From a virus, in the IMG/VR virus record IMGVR_UViG_3300027917_000033, positions 23,843 through 87,842 of that record: DNA of 64,000 bases. One strand, 5' to 3'. The notes beneath the pieces were generated by a model that saw only the letters and a program-made list of their open reading frames with translations, was not told the origin of the DNA and ran no database searches. A program made the position numbers and the translations under genes. The first letter of the stretch is position 1. Every line of letters begins with the position of its first letter. Shown in pieces: positions 9,162 to 17,179 of this stretch.

Positions 9162-9858
9162 GCCCAACAATCAATCTGCACAGCAAGCTAACCTGTCTAC
9201 TAAAAGCCTCTTTTCTAACTTTGTCGGCTAAATTTCTAGGAGATGGATGATATATTGCAAATATTTTCTTGCCAGCCAATTCTGAGTGAGTTAGCTTCCC
9301 AAGGGCTTTTGCGTATATTGCGTCCGGGCAGAAATGGTTGAATGAAATAGCTCCAAGCGTAATCAAAAAATCTGGGTTTAATATGGCAAGTTCCATTTGC
9401 AAGAACGGGTGGCATTTCTGGATACTATCATACTCTGGCTTAGCATTATTTTCTGTATAGCATTTGCAAATGTTGGTTATGTAAAAATCCTTCCGTTCTA
9501 AACCATTCTTTTCTATTTCTCTGTTGAAATTTATGCCAGCTTGCCCCACGAATGGTTCATCCTGATGGCACTCATTGACTCCTGGATTTTGCCCGACTAT
9601 CATATACTTACTAGGTGTCATAGTGCTAAATACATGCTGGTCATACCCGTAGTGTTTTCTGCCGAGATGGCACATGATGCAATCTTTACAAGTGTCTCTT
9701 AGCGATCTCAGCATTGTTATTCTGTCGTCGTTCACTGGTTTCCAATCGAAGTGTCTGATCTCCCTAACAATTCTATCTTCTTCACTGTTGTACACTAAAT
9801 AATTTCCGAATCGAAGTGGCAATATCATAAAAATAATCCCATCTAGCATTACTACCAA
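9133..9858 (-). CDS. uracil-DNA glycosylase, family 4/5-like
   Basis: 241 residues at most. Diagnostic blocks: VGQNPG followed by EPFVGQAG (water-activating and uracil-binding loops), NICKC, LGAIS and the closing HPSPRN. Cysteines in TCKDCIMC, NICKC and KCHPF fit the four ligands of the Fe-S cluster of family 4 enzymes. It removes uracil from DNA and starts base excision repair. The real start is uncertain: the longest frame overlaps the flavoprotein gene by 77 bases, and a start at about 9714 would remove the overlap but trim the N-terminus. Confidence 0.85.
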   Translation of the reverse strand: MVVMLDGIIFMILPLRFGNYLVYNSEEDRIVREIRHFDWKPVNDDRITMLRSLRDTCKDCIMCHLGRKHYGYDQHVFSTMTPSKYMIVGQNPGVNECHQDEPFVGQAGINFNREIEKNGLERKDFYITNICKCYTENNAKPEYDSIQKCHPFLQMELAILNPDFLITLGAISFNHFCPDAIYAKALGKLTHSELAGKKIFAIYHPSPRNLADKVRKEAFSRQVSLLCRLIVGLRQREQVRN

Positions 9859-10684
9859 TACATGTTATGCCATCTTCTTCTAAGCGCGATAGGATTCCAG
9901 CCGGTGGAGCGCCAAGTGGGAAAGCTTCCTTGATGCTTGTTTCGGCTATTATTTTATATCTATTCTTCGTCATACGTGAAAATAACTCTTCGGCGAATGG
10001 GACCGATTCATTTGAAAAGAATTGATATAGCCCATCACCAATCATATTAACTTTCCAAAATGGGATTTGTTTGTCACCTATGAATACTCTTTGAGCGCCT
10101 TCTAAATTGAAGAAATTAGTATTTATCAAGAATAAGTAGTAATCGGAGGATTCCAGATCAGCCTGCATTCCACAGATATTCATCAAAGCGTTTAGTGGTA
10201 TAGTGCTGATGATAGAGTCGTACTGGGTTGGTTTGTCATTTATTACGATGTAATGGTCTTTAATTGACGATACAACGGTATTAATATTTCTTTTAATTTC
10301 GTCGCTATACTTGTCAAGCAGCAAATCGTGCAAGAATTTTGCGGCAATGAACGCAGAACCCTCATTGCAAAGAAGGTGCGATGCTAACGGGTGTGGATTG
10401 TCACCATAAATCTTATCTATAACCGGCCCAATCCAGGCTTTCTTGTTAAATAGTAACTCCCCACCGAGCGACACCGCCACTGGGAAATACAGTGGGATTG
10501 CATTGATGGCCAAGTCGTCTAATAGTTTTGTTGTCTCATCAGTGCGTTTTATTTCAGCGTCTGCTGTCGGTATGTTGAACGAATAGTATCGTGACTTTTT
10601 AAATGGAATAATCTTATAACTCGGCCCAAGAACATGGCGAGCTATAAGGCCGTTTATACCGCTGCCCAATACGAACTTATTCAA
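9782..10684 (-). CDS. FAD/NAD(P)-binding oxidoreductase-like protein
   Basis: 300 residues. The N-terminus FVLGSGINGLIAR is a dinucleotide-binding beta-alpha-beta turn as in amine oxidases and UDP-galactopyranose mutases, and the end (CIGSNARWDYFYDIATSIRKL) matches the closing FAD contact of that superfamily. The middle is too diverged to name a substrate. In phages such proteins are rare and may act in sugar or base modification, but no partner is adjacent. Confidence 0.6.
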   Translation of the reverse strand: MNKFVLGSGINGLIARHVLGPSYKIIPFKKSRYYSFNIPTADAEIKRTDETTKLLDDLAINAIPLYFPVAVSLGGELLFNKKAWIGPVIDKIYGDNPHPLASHLLCNEGSAFIAAKFLHDLLLDKYSDEIKRNINTVVSSIKDHYIVINDKPTQYDSIISTIPLNALMNICGMQADLESSDYYLFLINTNFFNLEGAQRVFIGDKQIPFWKVNMIGDGLYQFFSNESVPFAEELFSRMTKNRYKIIAETSIKEAFPLGAPPAGILSRLEEDGITCIGSNARWDYFYDIATSIRKLFSVQQ

Positions 10685-11198
10685 CCTTCATTTCCCCGGA
10701 TGCGATTGGATCTTCAAACCAATCAATGTCATCGCCTTCAATCTTTGGTTCGATTGTCTTTGGTTCTGGCTCTGGTGGCTCTGGTGGCTCTACAATTTCT
10801 GGCACTTCCTTTGCCTCTTCCAGTTTTTGCTTTTGCGGCACATCGAGATATGCGTTTTCTATTTCCTTCTTCAACCCTTCTGCTCGCTTCAACTGTTCAA
10901 CAGCACTAAGTTTAATCATTTCAATTTCTTTTTCACCAGCCCTGCAATTCGTACATATTACCCTTTCTTTGTCCTCTTCCTTGATTATGTCCTTGACGGT
11001 AAATTGAATCATTTGGGCGCATTTTGGACACACTGTAATGTACACTGTTGGCAATATCAAATTGCCATCTTTATCGCGTCCTTGACCAGTATAATCCTTC
11101 CCATCCCATTGGGTCGGCCTAGCGTCAACAAATTCATCGCCTATACAAATGTTGCGCAGCTCAAAGGCTGGAATCGAATTTTCTCCTTTCACGACCAT
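10677..11198 (-). CDS. zinc-ribbon protein with acidic Pro/Glu tail
   Basis: 173 residues. Two CxxC pairs (CPKC ~58, CTNC ~83) form a ribbon; a Lys/Glu coiled stretch and a tail rich in Pro and Glu follow, ending DIDWFEDPIASGEMKVE. Lies between the DnaE C-half side of the operon and the flavoprotein; overlaps both neighbours by 8-10 bases. Function unknown. Confidence 0.6.
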   Translation of the reverse strand: MVVKGENSIPAFELRNICIGDEFVDARPTQWDGKDYTGQGRDKDGNLILPTVYITVCPKCAQMIQFTVKDIIKEEDKERVICTNCRAGEKEIEMIKLSAVEQLKRAEGLKKEIENAYLDVPQKQKLEEAKEVPEIVEPPEPPEPEPKTIEPKIEGDDIDWFEDPIASGEMKVE

Positions 11199-11632
11199 CC
11201 CCCTTTCTTATCGCGGTTTTGTCTAGATTCAAGAAGGTGCTTCTTCCATTTTTCGCCACATTCGAAACACATATTGAAGTCCATATGCTTGGGAATTACT
11301 TCAGATGGTCCCTCTTCTTTTTTGTTTTTATCTACTACCACCTTGGTTACAATTAATTGGTAGTACGTGAAAGACGCTCCCTTGCTGTACTTCGGGCACG
11401 AATCACATTTTATCTGTAAAGGGGTGATAGGGCCAAGGTTTTCAATACACTTATTCTTGATGTTAGCAAAGCATGATTCACATATATCACATGAATCAAT
11501 CATTTTGGGCGGCGATGAAAACCCACCGTTAACTGAAATTTCTACTCTGTCGAACGAATAATACGTGAAATCATTTCTATATGCCGACGTACAGATATCA
11601 CACTCTATACCATCCTTTGATTTAAGAAGCAT
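11189..11632 (-). CDS. cysteine-rich protein with repeated zinc sites
   Basis: 147 residues with CDIC, CDICESC, CDSC and CFEC. The two halves look like internal repeats: FTYYSFDRVEISVNGG and FTYYQLIVTKVVVDKN follow a Cys pair in each. Probably two zinc-stabilised domains arisen by duplication. Directly follows the polymerase C-half with an 11-base overlap, so it may be a polymerase accessory. Confidence 0.6.
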   Translation of the reverse strand: MLLKSKDGIECDICTSAYRNDFTYYSFDRVEISVNGGFSSPPKMIDSCDICESCFANIKNKCIENLGPITPLQIKCDSCPKYSKGASFTYYQLIVTKVVVDKNKKEEGPSEVIPKHMDFNMCFECGEKWKKHLLESRQNRDKKGGWS

Positions 11633-13985
11633 CTTTCATCTCCAGTGGAAGGATAATCGACCCAGGCCTTATGTTGAAACTAGAGTATTCTTCCTTCCAT
11701 GCAACCCTGATTCGTATTCCGACTCCTTCCTGAAACAAAGATGGGTCATTAATTGACAATTCGCTATTCCAGACCATGATTTTGGCCAGTTCTACACCAT
11801 CAGTCACCATCATTTGCATGAATTCACCACTAGCGCCTCTGCGCATTTCTAAACTTTCTATTACAGCTTCCAGTATTCCATGTGTTTTGGCGTCTGTTAC
11901 AGTGTGGCCTTCGCAATTGTAGGCATCAAGCGGCGAGTTCCAATAATACCCAAGATACTGTTTCTCAAACGCGAGTTTTTCGGTAAACTTGTAATCGTCA
12001 TATAGTTCTTCTATCTTAGTTAATGTTGGGTTTGGTTTTGGTTTCCAATTTTCTATGCTCTTAGGCACCTTTTTTCTGTTTGGGTATTGCACAAGATACT
12101 CAGCTTTTCTACGCTGTCGTTCCTTTATTATATCAGATTCTTGCCATGCAAGTTTTTCGTTGACTTCTTTCTTGATTTCCTTGTGTTCTTGGCCGGAAGT
12201 AGTATATTTGTAAAGGTACCAATGCCACAAAGCTCGCCGGTTTGGGCATATTTCGTTAAATGCGCCTAGCTTTATTAATCTCTCAAAAACTGTTTTATTC
12301 TTACCCGCTTGGACTATGAACTCATCTATTGAATCTGTGCTTCTTTCGCCAGCTATTTTCTGGGCAGCTTTGATACCTATACCTTTTATGCTTTCAAGCC
12401 CAGGCGTAACCATGTCTCCGTCAACAGAGAAAGTCGGCCCAAGCTTGCGAAAATTAATAGCACCAAACTTAACACCTTCGGCTCTGGCTATACCCATATA
12501 TCTAACTAATTTGTCGTGTTTACAATTAGACATCACCGCAGCCCACCATTCTGCTGGGTAATGTGATTTGAGCCACAAACACCTGTACGAAATAATTACG
12601 TAGGCTATCGCATGGCTAAGGTTGAAACAATACCTAGCAAATGATTCGATTTTGCTCCACCATTCAATTGCCTTTGCGCCCCCTATTGTCTTGGTTGCGC
12701 CATCTATTACTTTGTCTTTAACCTTGGCAAGCTTGTCGGCCCACTTTTTGGCAACGGCTTTGCGTGCTGCTTCAGCTTCTGGGATTGAGAATCCACATAT
12801 GTCGGTGAAGAATCTACTTAATTGTTCTTGGAACACTATAATATTGTATGTGTCTTTTAATATCGCTGTAATCCTTGGGTCCTCGTCGTCCTTCCATGAT
12901 TGGCTGCTTGAATCTCTGCGTTTGATATATTCATCAACTAGAGGCAATGGCCCTGGTCTGCCAAGAGACGTATAAATCACCAGATCATTAAAGTTTTTAA
13001 CACCGCCCTTTTGCAGAATGCTCTTGGCGAGGTCTGTCTCAAACTGAAAAATTGTTTCTACTCGTTTCTGGTCAGCCATTTTGATGGCCAGTGGATCACT
13101 AAACCTTATCGGTTCTCGTTTCCCATCGGCAAATACTTCCCATCCAGCTCGATCTTCTTCCGGGTCCATATTATCCCAATCTATGACCACCCCCCTATTG
13201 CCTTCAATTAATTTCTTGCAGTTCCAAATGTGTAACAAATTGGTTAGGCCAAGTATATCGAATTTGACGAATCCAAATTTTGATAGCTGCGTGCTCCTGC
13301 CTTCTGTCCATGAAGAGGTCCATTGGCCGCCGCTTATTGTCAATGGAATATGGTCTTTGACAGGAACACTAGAGATAATCAGCCCACCAGCATGCCTACC
13401 CTGCGTTTTGATAAGTTTCACAAGTTTGTACGCCAGTGAGACTACGTTCTGGTTTCTGTCGGCATAATCTTTAAATGCCGGATAAGCATCCGCTGCCTCA
13501 TCATAATCCATGTCATCAAACTCATCCGGGAGTGTCTTTGTAAGCTTTTGTATTTCGTCTATGTCTATCCCAAGAGTCCTGCATGTGTCGATTAATGCTA
13601 ACTTTGGCTTGTACGTCTGCCATAAGCCGACACTGCACACCTTATCGACTCCGTATGTATCGGCAGCATACTTCTTAATGTGGTCTCTAGCGATTGGGAG
13701 GAAATCAGAATCAATATCTGGATAATCAGGATGATATTGAATGTTTGGTTTTATGCCAGCTTCTACCGGATCGATATCGGTCAGGCCAAGTAGATGCAGC
13801 AAAACAAGACCGTTTGGATTGTCGTCGAGTTTCTCATTCTTTTCATATAATTCAACCCAGTAATCGGCCATTCCTTGCAATTCTATCTGTTCAAACTCGT
13901 ATGATAGGCGTTTAGAATATGGCTTTGTGTCCGGTTTCTTAGTTAATGCAACGAGTGCAATCTTTTTGAGCTCATTCCAAGTCAT
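11622..13985 (-). CDS. DNA polymerase III alpha (DnaE-type), C-terminal half of a split enzyme
   Basis: 787 residues. The catalytic PDIDSDF (89-95) carries two of the three palm aspartates; the third is in FVKFDILGL. Finger residues (GRHAGGLIIS), the tandem helix-hairpin-helix (IKGIGIKAAQKIAG) and an OB-like C-terminal region follow. The PHP domain and the Gly-Ser loop are missing and are encoded separately at 15100-16476. Before PDIDSDF the protein has its own version of the stretch that ends the N-half (LVLLHLLGLTDIDPVEAG), so the two halves overlap by about 30 residues of homologous sequence. No intein motifs are seen at the ends, so the parts probably assemble non-covalently. Confidence 0.9.
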   Translation of the reverse strand: MTWNELKKIALVALTKKPDTKPYSKRLSYEFEQIELQGMADYWVELYEKNEKLDDNPNGLVLLHLLGLTDIDPVEAGIKPNIQYHPDYPDIDSDFLPIARDHIKKYAADTYGVDKVCSVGLWQTYKPKLALIDTCRTLGIDIDEIQKLTKTLPDEFDDMDYDEAADAYPAFKDYADRNQNVVSLAYKLVKLIKTQGRHAGGLIISSVPVKDHIPLTISGGQWTSSWTEGRSTQLSKFGFVKFDILGLTNLLHIWNCKKLIEGNRGVVIDWDNMDPEEDRAGWEVFADGKREPIRFSDPLAIKMADQKRVETIFQFETDLAKSILQKGGVKNFNDLVIYTSLGRPGPLPLVDEYIKRRDSSSQSWKDDEDPRITAILKDTYNIIVFQEQLSRFFTDICGFSIPEAEAARKAVAKKWADKLAKVKDKVIDGATKTIGGAKAIEWWSKIESFARYCFNLSHAIAYVIISYRCLWLKSHYPAEWWAAVMSNCKHDKLVRYMGIARAEGVKFGAINFRKLGPTFSVDGDMVTPGLESIKGIGIKAAQKIAGERSTDSIDEFIVQAGKNKTVFERLIKLGAFNEICPNRRALWHWYLYKYTTSGQEHKEIKKEVNEKLAWQESDIIKERQRRKAEYLVQYPNRKKVPKSIENWKPKPNPTLTKIEELYDDYKFTEKLAFEKQYLGYYWNSPLDAYNCEGHTVTDAKTHGILEAVIESLEMRRGASGEFMQMMVTDGVELAKIMVWNSELSINDPSLFQEGVGIRIRVAWKEEYSSFNIRPGSIILPLEMKDAS

Positions 13986-14356
13986 TCTTCCCTACATAAT
14001 TGTCTAGCCTCGTCGCTTTTATCAAATACCACCTGTATATCTTTATCAATAATCAGATCTCTTATTTCTTCAACTAGCTCTCTGTTGGATTTCGGCGTAA
14101 GGTCCCATGTAATTTCCTTTCCGTCTGTTTTATATTTCGTCATATTTGCTACATATTGGTTCGGCGTAGTTACTGTGACGTTCTCAATCTTGACACCCAT
14201 TGCGGCAAATTTCATAGCTAATAGTTCAACACTATTAACTGTTGCGTTATCTCCGCCATCATACACAAATGTCTTCTTTTTGTCCTTGTCTTTAACGATC
14301 ACACAGAACTTAGTACCGTATTTGCCACTGACGATACCAGCCGTTTCAATCTTCAT
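13982..14356 (-). CDS. RNase HI-like fold protein, active site probably incompl­ete
   Basis: 124 residues. FVYDGGDNATVNSVELLAMKFA recalls the RNase H block with the catalytic Glu in NSVELLAM, and the C-terminus (VVFDKSDEARQLCREE) the last E-x-x-D-x-x-A helix. The usual D-S-x-Y in the middle reads TPNQYVAN, lacking the Asp, so cleavage activity is doubtful. It may be a nucleic-acid-binding remnant. It sits between the two polymerase halves with 4-base overlaps on both sides. Confidence 0.45.
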   Translation of the reverse strand: MKIETAGIVSGKYGTKFCVIVKDKDKKKTFVYDGGDNATVNSVELLAMKFAAMGVKIENVTVTTPNQYVANMTKYKTDGKEITWDLTPKSNRELVEEIRDLIIDKDIQVVFDKSDEARQLCREE

Positions 14357-14769
14357 GAAAGCATCTCCAAGTGTGGTATCCCAACAGACTTTGCTAATCT
14401 TTTGGCCGTTTTTAATGATGATTTGTGCCAGTCCAGAATGGCATCAACGTCGCCTTTGTCTACATCTGGCATAGTTTTCCCAATTGTCGATATTTCTTCG
14501 GGCCTAAGATTCAATATTTCGCAGAATCCAAACACTAGTGCGCGTAACGTGTGTATGATCATGGCACCAACGTCTTCGACAATTCTTGACTCGTCTCCAT
14601 TTTCATATGCTGCTGCAATCAATGATTCAACAACATCCGGCCATTTAAACATTGAATGTACAGCTATGAATTGGGTTCTACCAGCGCCTACAATCGATAT
14701 ATAGGCTGCTTCTAATTGCTTGGTTTTATTGATTAACTCTTTTAACTGATTTAATTTCGTTGGCGTCAT
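14353..14769 (-). CDS. hypothetical protein between the DNA polymerase halves
   Basis: 138 residues, helical, with the segment TLRALVFGFCEILNLRPEEI. Not recognised. Overlaps the RNase H-like gene by 4 bases and the next gene by 44. Its place inside the split dnaE locus suggests that it was inserted there or came with the splitting event. Confidence 0.55.
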   Translation of the reverse strand: MTPTKLNQLKELINKTKQLEAAYISIVGAGRTQFIAVHSMFKWPDVVESLIAAAYENGDESRIVEDVGAMIIHTLRALVFGFCEILNLRPEEISTIGKTMPDVDKGDVDAILDWHKSSLKTAKRLAKSVGIPHLEMLS

Positions 14770-15103
14770 ATATGTCTAACTTTAATTCTCCTTCGGCTAT
14801 TCTTATGCCCGATTCAGTACCTTGTATCAGTAGGTGATTGTAAGGTAAGATATTCAAAGCTATTCTCTTATTCGATGGTATCCGCCACACCCTACCTATT
14901 TTGTTATCATAAATATTTACAATTGTGGATATCATTTCCTTTAGTTTCGATATGTTGTCCAACCTGGCAAAAAACCTCAATTCGTTTGTGAAGTTTTTGT
15001 GCGTTGTATTCAAATAGCAATCATCACTGTTTCCAGTCGGATCTATCATTATACTAATAGCGCAGAACCCTCTCGACCTTAGTAACTCTATTGCATCGAT
15101 CAT
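14726..15103 (-). CDS. hypothetical protein between the DNA polymerase halves
   Basis: 125 residues, alpha/beta. The order helix, strands, helix (IDAIELLRSRGF ... LRFFARLDNISKLKEMISTI) loosely recalls the small paralogous family of the tRNA region, but the D-P-x-x-F signature is absent, so I do not place it there. Overlaps the N-half of the polymerase by 4 bases. Confidence 0.55.
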   Translation of the reverse strand: MIDAIELLRSRGFCAISIMIDPTGNSDDCYLNTTHKNFTNELRFFARLDNISKLKEMISTIVNIYDNKIGRVWRIPSNKRIALNILPYNHLLIQGTESGIRIAEGELKLDIYDANEIKSVKRVNQ

Positions 15104-16476
15104 TCTGCTTTTACATTCAACAGATAACCACCCCTGCTTGGTGACAAAAACCTATTAAACGACAGCTTCCATTTTAGTGGATTGAGGCTATGAATTCCTA
15201 GCAGATAACATAGCAGTGAGCCGCCCGCTGATCCTCGCGCTGGGCCAACGTCCCATCCATTATCTCTTGAATATTGTACTAAATCCATCATTATCAGGAA
15301 GTATGATGCAAAACCTTTTGATATTATTCTCTTAAGCTCCTTTTCTACCTGTTGTTTGTGAGTTACCATTTCGCCGTCCATATGGTATTTAGTCTCGTCG
15401 TTGAATAAATTGTGCTTTTTTAGTCTGTCAAATGCAAGCAATGTCAGTTTTCTGTCGGCATCTGGTATAGACGGCAATTTTGGCGATAGGTCCGGATCGA
15501 ATCCGTCGCACTTATCTGCTGCGATAATTGTATTGTCACATATCTCTTCGAATTTGTCGATTGTTACACCATTGCTGTAGCCTTCATCATAAAATGTGGT
15601 CCTTAAGTCCGCTCTCGTCTTAAAGAACTGTTCATCCGAATTGACTATAAATAATTCCGGGTTATCCATCGTGGTGTTCTGGTCTATTGCCATCATGCAT
15701 TTTTGAACTTCGAAGTCCTCTCTCTTGATGTAGTGACTATCGTTGGTCAACACACCCTTTATCCTGAATTTATCAGACCAGCCAGCACACATCGCGAACG
15801 CCTCTATAGATCCTTCTAGGTCTTTGCCTGGCATTTGCATTTCAATGTACAAGTCATCTCCGAATATTTCATACATTTTGTGCAACCAATCTTTGGCGAT
15901 GTCCAAATACCTCTTGGCCGCCGATCTGTTTTTTTCTTTCATGGCCAAGTATGCTAACCTGATTTCGTGGCATAGCGGGCCGTTTAGGCAGCCAGTTAAT
16001 ACAAGCAAGCCTTCCCTATGCTTGTCCAGTCTATCGAGCCAAACCCTTGGTTTGTAATAGAATCCTATATCCCACGCAGTTGATGTCATATGAATTAGGT
16101 TACGATACCCAACTTTGTTTTTGGCCAGTACTGTCAAATGTCTTTGCCTCCTCAAGCGTTCATATCTCTCAGGGTCAACCAGCTTCAAGGAGGCCCATTT
16201 TTGTCCACTAGCCTGGAATTCTTTTAATTCATTGTGATAATCATTGTAGTACACTTCGCAACCTGCGATGAATTTCACCTTATGCTTTTTGGCGGCAAAA
16301 TATGCGTCTGGAAATGATGCTAGACTACCATGGTCTGTGATTGCTACGGCTGGCATTCCAAGTTCAACGCATCTTTCCATATAATCGTTTGGTGATGCTA
16401 TTCCGTCCAATGGTGAAAATATTGAATGGGTGTGTAGATGGACGAAATTAGTTGGACCTGGATATTTATCTGCCAT
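15100..16476 (-). CDS. DNA polymerase III alpha (DnaE-type), N-terminal half with PHP domain
   Basis: 458 residues from ATG 16476. The PHP domain is intact by eye: HLHTHSIFS, ITDHGS, AGCEVYY, LTGCLNGPL and NDSHY, the metal ligands that give some DnaE proteins proofreading activity. Near the end lies the Gly-Ser loop VGPARGSAGGS, which in DnaE binds the incoming nucleotide region, then LSFNRFLSPSRGG and a short unrelated end. In one-piece DnaE the sequence P-D-F-D-V-D-F follows at this point; here it is in the other gene, 1.1 kb downstream. Both halves are needed for a complete active site. Confidence 0.9.
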   Translation of the reverse strand: MADKYPGPTNFVHLHTHSIFSPLDGIASPNDYMERCVELGMPAVAITDHGSLASFPDAYFAAKKHKVKFIAGCEVYYNDYHNELKEFQASGQKWASLKLVDPERYERLRRQRHLTVLAKNKVGYRNLIHMTSTAWDIGFYYKPRVWLDRLDKHREGLLVLTGCLNGPLCHEIRLAYLAMKEKNRSAAKRYLDIAKDWLHKMYEIFGDDLYIEMQMPGKDLEGSIEAFAMCAGWSDKFRIKGVLTNDSHYIKREDFEVQKCMMAIDQNTTMDNPELFIVNSDEQFFKTRADLRTTFYDEGYSNGVTIDKFEEICDNTIIAADKCDGFDPDLSPKLPSIPDADRKLTLLAFDRLKKHNLFNDETKYHMDGEMVTHKQQVEKELKRIISKGFASYFLIMMDLVQYSRDNGWDVGPARGSAGGSLLCYLLGIHSLNPLKWKLSFNRFLSPSRGGYLLNVKAE

Positions 16477-16768
16477 CTGGCTCGACGTCACTGACTCTTC
16501 TTAGTCTTTTCCTAGCGGCTAGCAATTTATTTTTTATCTCGTGGAGCAAGTCGTAACGCCCATCAGAATCGTCACTTTCACACAATTCAATGACTTCGCC
16601 AATCATTTCAATTGCATTCTGGACGAGGACGACAACTGCCTGTTTCTTTTTGAACACCTCAGCAGTCTTTAATTTTGGATCGCCAATTATTTTTAGGAAT
16701 ATCTGGCGTTTTGCAAATTTTGCTTCAGTAGCAAGCTCTTCCATGTCCATATTCACCACATCCTCCAT
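16466..16768 (-). CDS. hypothetical helical protein
   Basis: 100 residues, strongly helical and charged (FKKKQAVVVLVQNAIEMIGEVIEL), Arg/Lys-rich near the end. Overlaps the start of the polymerase N-half. First gene of the minus-strand polymerase operon after the hairpin at 16796-16830. Not recognised. Confidence 0.55.
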   Translation of the reverse strand: MEDVVNMDMEELATEAKFAKRQIFLKIIGDPKLKTAEVFKKKQAVVVLVQNAIEMIGEVIELCESDDSDGRYDLLHEIKNKLLAARKRLRRVSDVEPDGR

Positions 16769-16795
16769 TCACCACATATTAAATACTATATATAC

Positions 16796-16830
16796 GCAAC
16801 GAGGCGGAGTCGTCATCTCCGCCTCGTTGC
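16796..16830. terminator. 14-bp perfect hairpin
   Basis: Bases 16796-16809 pair without mismatch with 16817-16830 around a 7-base loop (TCGTCAT). It separates the gene ending at 16859 from the one starting at 16768. No U-run follows on either strand, so it is a terminator-like or processing element rather than a textbook intrinsic terminator. Confidence 0.55.
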
Positions 16831-16834
16831 AGAA

Positions 16835-16860
16835 GGAGCTGCCCGAGTGGACTAAAGGCT
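16835..16860 (+). pseudogene. tRNA-Ser-like 5' half (acceptor/D-arm remnant)
   Basis: The plus strand reads GGAG then CTGCCCGAGTGGACTAAAGG, which matches the 5' end and D-arm of a bacterial tRNA-Ser; no anticodon arm or T-arm follows. It abuts the hairpin at 16796-16830. Possible scar of tRNA-mediated recombination. Confidence 0.35.
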
Positions 16861-17116
16861 ATTCATAGGCGAATTCAGTCGCCAAATCATACAAATCCTC
16901 ATCACTTTGGTCGATTAATGTTGGGATTAAATAATTCCACCATCTTACTAATATAGAACATTCGCTTCCATTTAAAATGATTGGGCGTCCCGATCTTAAT
17001 TTCCTCGCAATTGTTTTATCGGCTTCTATCGTATCCCCTACGAACTGATACCACGTGATGGCTGTCATCACGAGGTTTGGTGGCAATACCACCAATCTTT
17101 TCGTAGTCTCTGCCAT
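16859..17116 (-). CDS. hypothetical protein
   Basis: 85 residues (LVVLPPNLVMTAITWYQFV at the start). Alpha/beta, acidic end. It has an SD (CGGAG) before ATG 17116. Not recognised. Stands alone between two hairpin or gap regions. Confidence 0.55.
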   Translation of the reverse strand: MAETTKRLVVLPPNLVMTAITWYQFVGDTIEADKTIARKLRSGRPIILNGSECSILVRWWNYLIPTLIDQSDEDLYDLATEFAYE

Positions 17117-17179
17117 GTTAAATCTCCGTTTACGCCTATTTACTAAAATACATCTGTAACCACAAGTATATAAGCGAAA

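Noticed and set aside
14726-15103. Member of the DPxxF family
   Set aside because: Segment order is loosely similar, but the Asp-Pro signature and closing helix are absent.
11622-16476. Split intein joining the DnaE halves
   Set aside because: No Cys/Ser start, TxxH block or His-Asn end is seen at the end of the N-half or the start of the C-half.
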